Positions 17,955 to 26,640 of a DNA stretch of 27,019 nt are shown piece after piece (within the stretch, counting starts at the first letter, position 1; every line of letters begins with the position of its first letter). The position numbers and the translations under genes were made by a program. The notes below the pieces were generated by a model. It ran no database searches. It saw only the letters and a program-made list of their open reading frames with translations, and was not told the origin of the DNA. The DNA is taken from positions 2,036,003 to 2,063,021 of the forward strand of contig BFEA01000026.1 in NCBI GenBank assembly GCA_003427395.1. The letters are read 5' to 3'. This stretch comes from Chara braunii. Its lineage: Eukaryota > Streptophyta > Charophyceae > Charales > Characeae.

Positions 17955-19762
17955 GGCTCCACCAGAGCAAGTTGTGAAGGAGGAAAGTGGTCCGCAAAAA
18001 ATGTGGATATCTAAGGGAAGATCCTGGCTGCAGCACGCACCAGTCCCTGAAGCTGAGATGAAAGTTCCTCCTTAGAGATTCCACCCTCCTCCACCTGGCC
18101 ACACCACTTTACCCAGTCCGTCCCCATGAGTTCCCCCTAGCCAGTTCAGGATAAATTTTGAATTATTTTCTGTATGTCCCTTTTCTGATGTAGAGTCAAC
18201 AATGTCGTTTTATTTTCCTCCCATTGTGCTCTGATTTCAGTCTGAATAAACTGTACAATTAACCCCGAGATTTCCCCCTCTTCCAAAGCCACATCTTCTC
18301 TTAATAGGACACATCCTTTGTACCAGCGCGACCATAATACTGTCTTTCAACCAATAGAAAACAGATTACGTTGAAATTTCAGAAAGCTGGCAGTCTATAG
18401 GCTCCCAGTAACCGAGCAAGATAGCACGCCAGTCCCACAGTCATTCTATTCCGGCCAGATTCCTCCAAATACAATCCCACCATCTCCATAGTAGAACTGC
18501 ACGAGGACACTGCATGAAAATGTGTTCAATAGTTTCACAAATTTTTCTACTGGGGAAAGCCTTTTGACAAGACTTGCACCATGAAAGGCTAAACCTCTTT
18601 GTTCTAGAGTTGAATGATCAATGAGTCAGTCATTTGTCAGCAGACACCTATGAATGATCTAAGTTATTGAAGAATTTAATATTAAAAAAATATTTATATC
18701 AATATTCAAATGTCTGGACCACCTTTCTTGCACAATCGCCATGACATCTACCCTTGGTCTGAGTAGACGATATGCTATCTTGACCGAGAGGGATTGTAGA
18801 GTTCTAGATTTTCCTCTTTTGCTGGTCCTCCAAACCCACTCGTTTGGGTTTAGGGGGGGGTTCGGGATAGGGCAATGAGGAAGGTAACTTTCCAGCCTTT
18901 GGTTAACGATAAGTATTACAACCAGATTCTGTAATGGTCCAGAAACGAGAATTTTTGTACCTAATCATTGGGGGATGAGTGTAAGAATAACTCCTTAGTT
19001 ATCTTACAGAGGTTCACTATCGCCCCCTCTAAATGAACCTGAACGATCTGACTCACCTCTCATGGTTCTGAAGCGTCAGTTCTCACTACCCTGTCTCCCT
19101 CCTTGAAAAAAATACCTTTACTTAGTGTTCTAACCCAAGCTAAGGAAATGGAGACGATGATCTGCTCCAAATTGTGGGAGACTTGATGGGCATACACGGG
19201 CCTGCTCCTTAATTGCTCCGAAGTTACCCAATACTTGTTTTTTTTATCCCATAGATCGTTGACCCTTAACACCCCTGTTTTAACCCACAAAGACCATGGT
19301 CAATCGGAACTGTTGAATATGCGACCATTCCGGTCCGTGATCCATCTGTTGCCAAAGACGGGTTGCCTAAGCACCTCCTCATACAGGGAGGGAAAAGGCC
19401 TATTAGGTAGGGGTAAGCTACGCCACGTTTTCAACAAAGATACCCATAGATTATCCAATGGCAAATCACTTTTCGTCGCTCCCCTCATCCCTTCTTCCTT
19501 AGACTACGCCTTTGCCCGAGGAATGCTCCATAATAAATCTTCCAACCATGTAAGAAGATTAATATCCTTAGTGGTTGGGGGAACCAATCTACGAATTTGT
19601 TCAAGAGTCATAGGTTGCCATGACTTATCCGTGGAAAAAAATCATTTTTTATCCATTGAAGTGATAACGCTTGACATTACATGGACGTGTCAAGAAGTCA
19701 TAATCCTACTTTCATTTTGGGTTGGATTAGGGGAAGTCACACCACTCTAGGGATAACATTTT
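17955..19762 (-). pseudogene. LINE C ORF2: connector, zf-RVT and tail remnants
   Basis: Minus-strand pieces align in order with copy B: NLWVSLLKTWRSLPLPNRPF (19460 down), VLRQPVFGNRWITDRNGR, GVLRVNDLWDKKNKYWVTS (19275 down), and IEHIFMQCPRAVLLW (about 18530 down). Next come NWLGG (about 18150) and FHLSFRDW (about 18060), the counterpart of YRLTFHDW in copy B. The QCP Cys of the zinc finger is kept. Stops and frame changes separate the pieces, and no single stretch exceeds 80 codons. Confidence 0.88.
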
Positions 19763-21493
19763 CTAACTCATCATTGCCTCTCCATAAAACATTAACCACC
19801 TGTTTTGCCGTTTCTTCGTATGTGACTTATTGATAGCCCACAAAGCATATTTATACCAAATGGATACTAACACCACGTTGTTAATAATTAGTGCTCTTCC
19901 AAATATAGAGGTTTGTTGTTTTTTCCATTGATTCATTTTATCGATCGCTAGATGTGAGATCCAGTCATTGTTTGACAGAGGTTTGATTAGCTCTATAAGA
20001 GAAACTTCCAATATCCTTACAAGTGCTTCTAATGGAAGTTACTTCACGCTCGGATTTTTTAGAGGACGCACTCCATTTGAGTAGATCCACCACCATTGTG
20101 TTTTATTCATCCAATTGATTATCATATCTAATACTACTGAGAATCGTCGTCTGAATCCATCCATCAATGCCTTAATCTCTTCCATATTACAAGTCGAGAC
20201 CTCCATCATTATAGTGAGATCATCTACGAACATGGAAGCAATAGGGATTGCTGTATTGGGAATCTCCGATATTTGAAGTCGTTTAAGACTATGATTGACC
20301 CGAAGATTGACTCCCTATGCTTCAATAATGATTACAAACAGGAATGGGGTCAAAGGATCTCGTTGTCTTACCGAGCGTTGAAGTCGAACAACTGGTGACA
20401 TAAAAGCATTGACCTGAATCCTCGTAGTAGCATTGGCATTAATAATCCTTACCTACCTCCGTATATAAGGTCTAAAATTCATTTTATTGAGGCAGACATC
20501 CAAAACATGTCAGTCTAAATGGTCATTGGTTTTTCAAAGTCTATGAACACTACTCTTGTGCTTTGTTTAGACTGGCGGAAGAGTTTGAGCATTCTATTGA
20601 TTAATGGTATATTATTCAGGATAGTCTTTCATTTATAAAAGTAGTCAAGGAGGGATGTACAATATCTTTAATTACTGGAATCATACGATTGACTGAGGTT
20701 TAGGATAACATCTTATATACCACTGGGAAAAGGGTTATTCGTTTATAATTTCTAATATTCTTTTTTACCCCTTCTATTACAAAAGTGTGACGATTCTTTG
20801 ACCAACGAAGTCTCCCATCAACCCTAATGGTTAAACTGATTCAAAATATTTCATAAGGTATGAAGAGAAAGTCAACCACTAGTTTCCCAAAATTCTTTTG
20901 GGAATACAATTTATCCCAGAGTTTTATCTTAATCCATTTGTAGTAAATTTGTTCAAATTTTCTTTTTTATTAAGAGGGGCTCAAGATATTCAAGTTGCTC
21001 TTATATGAGAGTTTGTGACAGAGGAACAAGAAATTGTAATATGGCTTGATCATCCTTTTGTTGTTTTGTTGGATCCTTGGAAGGAGTACATAGCTCTTTG
21101 TAGAAGTCATATGCTATTTTTAGACTACCCGTGGAAGTAAGAGGTAATGAGGGGTCAACGGGTACAGATGGGTCAACTAATGTCTCTATGCATGTTCACC
21201 TAGATCTAGTACACACCATCGCAAAAAAGAATGCATCAATTTGCCCGTCGATCGACAATTTGAAAAGTTTGTTTCGGACTCTATACCCTTGCCAACGATG
21301 TTGAGCAAATACCAAAAGTTGGTTTCTAGGAGCTTAAATTTTGATTGCCTTTAAATTTTCATCAATATTTTCTTAAGATTCGTAATTGAGGATTTGTTAT
21401 TGAATGTTCATTTCTTGCACATGTCTATTTTTAACATGAAGTTTACAATATTCATTACATTTTGTTGCTTTGAATGTCAAACCGTTATTAAAT
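19763..21493 (-). pseudogene. LINE C ORF2: linker and reverse transcriptase remnants
   Basis: From high to low coordinate on the minus strand: FNNGLTFKATKCNEY (21493 down), FAQHRWQGYRVRNKLFKLS (about 21307 down), YDFYKELC, RNYKRITLFPVVYKMLS (about 20750), VVFIDFEK (about 20550) with a frameshift just after it, SVRQRDPLTPFLFVIIIEA, MFVDDLTIMMEVS (20233 down) and TSIFGRALIINNVVLVSIWY. The catalytic box reads FVDD, so both aspartates are kept. At the position where copies A and B share TAG, this copy has TGG (ALWAINK). Confidence 0.9.
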
Positions 21494-21502
21494 CAGGATA
21501 TG

Positions 21503-21660
21503 ATATATATATATCGTCAAATATATCGTCAAATAGAACTGCCCGGTAAACCGTAGGCAGAGAGGGAGAAGAGGACAACAAACGAGGGGCTGTGACAAAC
21601 TGTTTCGTCGGAGTTTCACCGACTCATCAGGAGGCTGAACCCTCAACAGTATATATATAT
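21503..21660 (-). mobile_element. 136-bp retrozyme-like insertion with terminal hammerhead, flanked by AT repeats
   Basis: Aligning copy C to copies A and B shows foreign sequence between LHSTKN (ends about 21662) and FNNGLTF (starts 21493). The insert proper is 21515-21650. It is bounded by ATATATATAT at 21651-21660 and 21503-21514, which may be a target-site duplication of about 10 bp. The minus-strand insert starts exactly with the hammerhead and ends with two copies of TTTGACGATATAT. It has no coding capacity. Small non-autonomous elements that carry hammerheads are known as retrozymes and also occur with Penelope-like elements; which type this is cannot be told here. Confidence 0.65.
21599..21650 (-). 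ncRNA. Type III hammerhead self-cleaving ribozyme (predicted)
   Basis: The minus-strand 52-mer decomposes fully. The 5' strand of stem III is ACUG, then U16.1 and U17, with the cleavage site between 21645 and 21644. Stem I is GAGG/CCUC with loop GUUCAG. The core CUGAUGA is at 21630-21624. Stem II is GUCGG/CCGAC with a 7-base loop. GAAA is at 21606-21603, and CAGU closes stem III. Every conserved core nucleotide is present, all three stems pair perfectly, and A15.1-U16.1 can form. U at position 17 is allowed (H) but usually slower than C. Activity is not shown by sequence alone. Confidence 0.85.
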
Positions 21661-21769
21661 TTTTAGTTGAGTGTAAATACTCCCATACATCCTCAATGTA
21701 ATGCTTAAACCACTGCATGCCCAAAAAAAGTATTGAGTTTATATAATTTTTTCCATTGATCATTTTTTT

Positions 21770-22275
21770 TTTTTAGTTCACCAATACCACACACATTTGA
21801 TGATTTGCCACTGGCCAAAGACTCTGGGGAGAAATTGCTGCCAAGACTAGTGCATGATCCAGATCTTCCGACATCAAAATCAGACTTACTCGAGATTGGG
21901 ATCGGTGTGGAGTGCCACTGTTCCTTATACAGATAAAAAAAAATTCATGAGGAAAATACGGCGGTGTGTGTCGAAGAGAGTTTCCTCTTCACATAGAGTA
22001 TGAATGGTGTTATCATCTTTTTCGATGTATGAAAGACAGGGAGAGGAAATCCTCCACTCTTCTAACAATCTATTTGGGGATGCATTAAAATCCTCTTCCA
22101 TAATTATTGGTTACCCACTCAGAATTTTGGTCCTAATCATTTGAAAGAAATTAGCCCTCTCCTGAGCCTCATTAGGGTCATAGATATTAATTACGCATAT
22201 GATTTCTAATTCCAACATTACTAGCGCAGAAACCCATCTTCCCTGCTCATCGGTCCCTGCCAAATATACTAACTC
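21770..22275 (-). pseudogene. LINE C ORF2: AP-endonuclease remnant
   Basis: The minus strand reads LAELVYLAGTDEQGRWVSA (22275 down), INIYDPNEAQERANFFQMI, then PIIMEEDFNASPN (about 22110-22075). The last corresponds to the GDFN metal-site strand, with Gly replaced by Glu. ETLFDTHRRIF matches HLFDTFRRA of copy B. A frame change then gives SRVSLILMSEDL (about 21895), equivalent to SRIDLILMPEDL. The catalytic Asp-His pair is no longer recognisable before VCGIGE. A stop precedes PIIMEEDFN. These matches identify an L1-type APE endonuclease that nicks target DNA in intact elements. Confidence 0.85.
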
Positions 22276-22280
22276 GGCCA

Positions 22281-22282
22281 AG

Positions 22283-22315
<33 letters not shown>

Positions 22316-22404
22316 ACAGACAGATAGAGAGAGAGAGAGAGAGAGAGACCAACAGATAGAGAGAAAGAAAGACCAACTGATAGAGAGAAAGAAAGAAAGA
22401 AAAC
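22281..22404 (+). repeat. (GA)n and GAAA-type microsatellites
   Basis: Two long GA runs are separated by CACCAACAGACAGAT. AGAAAGAAAGACCAACWGATAGAGAGAAAG repeats of about 30 bp follow in imperfect form. Confidence 0.93.
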
Positions 22405-22590
22405 ATTATTTTTTTGTTTTCCGCTCTGAATTTGATTATTATTTCAATCCTAAAACAACCATTTAGCTAAAATGGATATAATGGATATTATATTCAAACC
22501 TACTTTAAGTTATTTTGCCCTAAAAATGTCATAGTCTTACCTCTTGAGGGTTCGTGCCCCTTGGACGCATCTGGGCTTAGTAATAGTAGG
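22405..22590. other. AT-rich spacer, nothing recognised
   Basis: Sequence between the microsatellite and the CCACGT cluster. No coding or RNA signal seen. Confidence 0.5.
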
Positions 22591-22591
22591 A

Positions 22592-22652
22592 TGCCACGTC
22601 AGCACCCTTGAGCCATGCCACGTAGGCAGCGCGCCACGTTAGCAGTTTCAAT

Positions 22653-22698
<46 letters not shown>

Positions 22699-22947
22699 AC
22701 CAGCGCCACGTCAGCCTGCTGCCAACGATACCCTCGTCGGTATCCCAATGTCATATAAGCAACAAAGCGCCACATAAGCAATGTCGTCGTCTTCCTCTTC
22801 AAAGTGTCCACGCCATCATCTTCAAGGGGGGCTGCACGCACGTGTGGCACTCAATGTCTAGACTTGCGATATTAATTGCGCACGTTTATAAACGCGTTTC
22901 GTCCCTTACATGTGCGACACCTTCCACTTACATGGGCGCCACGTAGC
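22592..22947 (+). repeat. Cluster of CCACGTNAGC-type motifs
   Basis: Six related 11-12-mers occur in 356 bp: TGCCACGTCAGC (22592), TGCCACGTAGGC (22616), CGCCACGTTAGC (22632), CGCCACGTCAGC (22702), CGCCACATAAGC (22768) and CGCCACGTAGC (22937). The ACGT core is that of plant G-box/ABRE elements bound by bZIP factors. Regulatory use is inference. Confidence 0.8.
22656..22693 (+). repeat. (CT)n microsatellite
   Basis: About 19 CT units lie inside the CCACGT motif cluster. The minus-strand Arg-Glu ORF over it is an artefact. Confidence 0.97.
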
Positions 22948-22978
22948 ACCTGACAACAGATTGCAACGAAGAAGGTAT

Positions 22979-23330
22979 GCTCCAATACCAAATTGTAATG
23001 AACCTAAATTGTAAGATCATACTCGCCACATGTCGAAATACAAAGTAACTCAATTTTGAATAATGTCCCCAATAATCATGAATGTGATCTCTGATACAAT
23101 GTCTCGTTTCCAGTAGACGAAGAGAGTGGAGGGGGAATAGACAGAGTAGGTGGAAGAGAAAGTAATCATTAATGACCGCACGAAGAGTAACCCAACATTC
23201 CTCACTCCTTCTCTGGGATTCCCCTTGCCTCCACGTCATCAGAACAGTATCCAGTAACGAGCCTGACAAATCTTGATCACAATGAAGTGCCACGTGACAC
23301 AGTTCTCTAGTGAAGACATTGGAGACAATC
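22979..23330 (-). mobile_element. Possible LTR end and primer-binding site relic
   Basis: The minus strand has TTACA, three bases, then TGGTATTGGAGC (22990-22979). The latter matches the initiator-Met tRNA primer site TGGTATCAGAGC of plant LTR elements at 10 of 12 bases. If so, the LTR would extend upward toward TGTCTCCAATG near 23320. There is no second LTR and no coding domain in this orientation. Confidence 0.35.
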
Positions 23331-24004
23331 AACCGGCGGCCCGGCTGGGTCCGTATTGACTTTGACTGTTGGGCCTCAGGCAGTTGACTGAACTCAACTG
23401 TAGGGCGCCCAAGCCCTGGGCCATTTCAAAGGGGTCTTTTGCCCCTTCGACCTCACGGCCAGAAACCAAGGTTGTGGCCTGTGGGCCCCTAACCATTCAA
23501 CGAGGCATAATGAACGCGTTATTGAAGCTGGTTCGATATCGCCGCTAGGGACACTGGCGACTTTGTTAGTTGGTCCGCTGACGAAGCTTCTACGCAGTGA
23601 GGATACACTGGGGCTGGCTTGATTGGGTCACTCCCTGGTAGGGGGGAGTGTCGCCGAAAGGTTGTGGCGCCAACGTGGGAGATGTGGCGACAACGGATGG
23701 ATGTGGGATAGTGAGAGCTTGCTTACATGGCATTTTGGTTGAGGTGGCACTGCATTGCATTGTGAGGGGGACCGAGACTATGACCGGTCATCAAAATGCA
23801 CGTCAGCTCAATTGGTGAGAAATTTCTGGTTGGGGGCAGCTATCTTCAGGTACCTTGTTCCTTTACCTTATCTTCCCATTTCAATCTCTTCTTGTCGTGA
23901 GGAAGTGAGTCCAACTTGAATATCCTCTTCTGGTTCAAGAGTCGTAAGCGCCCTACCTTGAGAGTCAACATTCTTTCCAGTGGTGCATCTGGCAGGAGAC
24001 GGCG
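23331..24004 (+). other. Upstream of gag: candidate LTR/leader, no gene
   Basis: TTGAC motifs cluster at 23354-23395. CAGCTCAATTGGTGAG at about 23815 resembles a tRNA D-arm or Pol III A box. TGGTGCATCTGGCAGGAG at 23981-23998, about 45 bases before the first gag ATG, is where a primer-binding site would lie. None of these is certain. Confidence 0.35.
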
Positions 24005-24950
24005 GTGCCTCTGAAGGGCCCTGGTCGAAGCACGTCTAGCGGAATGAGTGCAGGCACTTCTTCAAGTCAGATGGCGGGCTCGCAGTACAACTCGCCACCT
24101 CCACGCACACAAGAAGCCATAGAGCTCCAACAGGTGGAGTTGATCCGCTTACGGATAGAGAAGGAACTTAGAGAAGCTACCGAAAAAGAAACAAAGATTA
24201 GAAATAGGAAAGCCAGATTAGAGAACAAAAGGGCACACAAGGCGGGTATGTTGAGCCCGTATGCATACATGGACAGCAAAGTGGATGACATCCAGAACAC
24301 CCTTGACCAGATACTGAATGCCATGGAGGCAATCCCTTCATACCAGGCGAGCCAGTGTCTGGCCGCAGGCAGCACTTCCATCACCAGTCTTTACACCGAC
24401 GATGATAGGTCCATTTGTTCCACACTTTGCCATCCCACCAAGTGGTACGTCAGCAGCAGCAGCATAAAGTGTTGCCTCTTCATCCTCAGGTCCAGCTTCT
24501 GCCGCTACGGGGTCGCAGTCGGTCCCACCAATGGGACCAAAGCAGCCTTGGTACCTCAAAACCCCACTAAAACCACCTTAGACCTTTTCCAGAGACAACA
24601 AGGATGACGCACTCGACATTTGGTTGAGGACGGTTTCAGTGTGGGTAAGGGCGAAGAGGAAGTTGCTAGAAGAAGAGGTGATCATTGTCGCCTCATATCT
24701 TGAGGGATCGACAACAAGATGGCTGGATGGACTAGTGGCATCCAAGGGTTTCGGTCGACGGATGAATGACTGGGCAAAGACCCATACCTTAAAGAGTCTC
24801 ATGGAGTTGGTTGAAATGCGATGGCACAACCCTCAGCTGGCCCAACAGGCCACTGATGTGTTGGCCCGATTTGATCCTCAAAAGTACAAGTCTAAGCGAG
24901 AGCTCACCACTGTCGTGGAGAAACTCATAGTCGTCCCTAGTCTCTGCTAG
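24005..24950 (+). pseudogene. Ty3/gypsy-like Gag pseudogene, N-terminal and capsid part
   Basis: The likely start is ATG 24044 (MSAGTSSSQMAGS). A Pro-rich segment is followed by a highly charged coiled coil (QQVELIRLRIEKELREATEK onward, to about codon 85), usual for plant gypsy Gag. A frameshift near 24370-24390 moves the reading to frame 0, with stops near 24460 and 24580. The capsid-like retrotrans_gag domain then reads DALDIWLRTVSVW, SYLEGSTTRWLDGLVASKGF, LVEMRWHNPQLAQQA, and VVEKLIVVPSLC before TAG 24948. Gag would package element RNA in cytoplasmic particles. This copy is dead, and no protease, RT or integrase follows. Confidence 0.85.
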
Positions 24951-26321
24951 GATCCACGCCGATTCTGTGGAGGAAACAAAGATAGGTAGCGAGGACATTG
25001 CAGAGGGTGACAACCTCACTGCCATAACCAAAGGAAAGACAGCTGGCCTCGGCAAAGGCGGTCAGCAAAAGAGGCAGGGGAAGGTCCAAAACTCAAACAA
25101 GACTCCAACTTGGGTGCGGGATGTGGTCTGGATCAGGATGTGTGAAGGGACCGGTATTCGCAAGGACCTTGCATGAACCGGGGTGAGTATGACCATCAAC
25201 AGTTAGAGCGCAAGAATGTCAAGACCTTTCAAACAATTCCGCCCAAAGGTGGTTTGGGATGATCTTTCGCCCAGAGTGGTGCTTCTACAAGCACCACCCA
25301 GGGAATCACGTCTGGTCAATCGAAGTTGTAGTTGCTTTTACTCGTGCTGAAGTGGTTGATGAACCCTCACCATTTCAGGAGTTGGCCGAAGCTATTGGCT
25401 CATTAGTCACCCCGCAGACATATCTAGACCATACCTTAAAGAGTTTCATGGAGTTGGTTGAAACGCGATGACACCACCTCCAGCTGGCCCAACAGACCAT
25501 TGATGTGTTGGCCCGACTCGATACTTGAAAGTACAAGTCCGAGCGAGAGCTTACCACTGCTGCGGAGAAACTCATAGTCGTCCCTGGTGTCTGCTATGAT
25601 CCATAGGGCTTGTTGACCATGTATCTGAGATGTCTTCCCATAGACATCAAGAACTTGATGGTCAGTGAGGCAAGCATCGAGTAGCACACTCTAGACTCCT
25701 TTAGCAAGAAGGCCTTGGACTTAGAGGCTAAGCTAGGAGGAGCACAACAACCTAAGGAAGAAGAAGCCCCCACAAGGATGGAAGAGGAAGGGTAGTCGAT
25801 TGATGATGGTTCATTCCAATGAGAATCAAACCGAGATCGGTGATCTCTTTGATCTTGTGGAGGAAACAGAGATAGGTAACGAGGACATTGTAGAGGGTGG
25901 CAACCTCGCTGCCATAACCAAAGGAAAGGCGGCTGGCTTGCGGCAAGGGCAGTCAGTTAAAGAGTCAAGGGAACGTTTAGAACGCAAACAAGACTCCAAC
26001 TTGGGTGCTGGCTATGACCTGGATCAGGATGTGTGGAGGGACCGGTATTGGCAAGGAGCTTGCATAAACTGGGGTGAGTATAACCATCAACAGTTTAAGT
26101 GCAAAAAGGCCAAGATCTTTCAAACAATTTCGGCCAAAGGTGGTTTTGGGGGATCTTTCCCCCAGAGTCGTGCTTCTACAAGCACCACCCCGGGAATCAC
26201 ATCTGGTCAATCGAAGTTGTAGCTGCTTCTACTCATGCTGAAGTGGTTGATGACCCCTCTCCATTTCAGGAGTTGGCTGAAGCTATTGGCTTATTAGTCA
26301 CCCCGCAGACGCATCTAGACC
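24784..26321 (+). repeat. Tandem duplication of the 3' half of gag
   Basis: Unit 1 (24784-25430, 647 bp) and unit 2 (25431-26321, 891 bp) align end to end from ATACCTTAAAGAGTYTCATG to GCAGACRYATCTAGACC. Unit 1 lacks about 244 bp that unit 2 has at roughly 25606-25850. AGACC occurs at both original boundaries (24778 and 26317), suggesting microhomology at the junction. Confidence 0.9.
24951..25430 (+). pseudogene. Gag C-terminal region, duplicate unit 1 (internally deleted)
   Basis: The segment EETKIGSEDIAEGDNLTAITK matches the spacer of unit 2. It is joined directly after the VVPSLC block, so the intervening LRCLP helix region is missing. The zinc-knuckle equivalent reads CMNRGEYDHQQLERK, with both later Cys positions lost. 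A second frame gives WSIEVVVAFTRAEVVDEPSP and FQELAEAIGSLVTPQ at the end. Confidence 0.8.
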
Positions 26322-26335
26322 AGACGACTCTGTTC
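25431..26335 (+). pseudogene. Gag C-terminal region, duplicate unit 2 with degenerate zinc knuckle
   Basis: This unit repeats LMELVETR (with TGA in place of the next Trp), TIDVLARLDT and EKLIVVPGVCYDP. It then adds YLRCLPIDIKNLMVSEAS and FSKKALDLEAKLGGAQQPK, which unit 1 lacks; stops lie near 25605 and 25683. The stretch 25800-26222 is open and contains CINWGEYNHQQFKCKK, a CCHC zinc knuckle whose second Cys is Trp. Normal knuckles bind genomic RNA. An overlapping frame (26099-26389) has EVVDDPSPFQELAEAIGLLV, also kept in unit 1. Confidence 0.85.
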
Positions 26336-26615
26336 GTTAGATGTGTCTTAAACCACAAGTACACCGCCCAGGCAAAAGAAATTCATTGAAAACGACTCAT
26401 TCCGAAAAGATCGGGGGTCGGGGCAGGGTTGACACGCAAAAAGAAAAAAAGAAAAAAAACTGCGGCAAAAAAAAAAAAAACCTGCAAATTGAGACGACGT
26501 CGGGGAAGGCCCTGAAGGAGGTGTGCTCACACTACAACACTCAGGAACGAATCTAACCGCACCTATGGCTTGTATTAGGTTTTTTTTTTGTGTATCTTCT
26601 TCTGCTTTTTTTTCG
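26336..26615. other. A-rich low-complexity sequence, no gene
   Basis: AAAAAG-type runs (26438-26480) and T-runs (26579-26613) with no pol domain after gag. The lysine-rich ORF is compositional. Confidence 0.6.
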
Positions 26616-26640
26616 GCTCCCTGCCAGCGAGGCAGGGAGC
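26616..26640. repeat. Perfect 10-bp-arm hairpin at array start
   Basis: GCTCCCTGCC (26616-26625) and GGCAGGGAGC (26631-26640) pair perfectly around AGCGA. The right arm is part of the first 143-bp repeat unit. Confidence 0.9.

Larger units (their letters stand above)
17955..22280 (-). mobile_element. LINE copy C (L1-type), longest in domain content, heavily decayed
   Basis: On the minus strand the order from 22280 downward is AP-endonuclease (22275-21770), linker, RT (about 21200-19850), connector, zf-RVT region and tail (to about 17960). Many stops and several frameshifts are present, and the copy is AT-richer and more diverged than A and B. A 136-bp ribozyme-bearing insertion splits the linker. 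The 5' end stops at a (GA)n tract at 22281. It keeps the N-proximal endonuclease region that both other copies lack. Confidence 0.92.

Noticed and set aside
17818-18102. Plus- and minus-strand ORFs of 82-107 codons as host genes
   Set aside because: The minus strand here holds the end of LINE copy C (FHLSFRDW motif); the plus-strand frames are shadows.
21580-21635. Alternative type I hammerhead fold using the downstream GTC at 21595-21597
   Set aside because: The bases after that site cannot pair next to the CUGAUGA core, so stem I would need a large internal loop. The type III fold pairs perfectly.
22599-22850. Minus-strand ORF with an Arg-Glu repeat
   Set aside because: The repeat is the translated (CT)n microsatellite; the flanks have no recognised domain.
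23811-23870. tRNA-like CAGCTCAATTGGTGAG
   Set aside because: No matching B box, acceptor or anticodon stem, so noted only as a possible motif in a candidate LTR.
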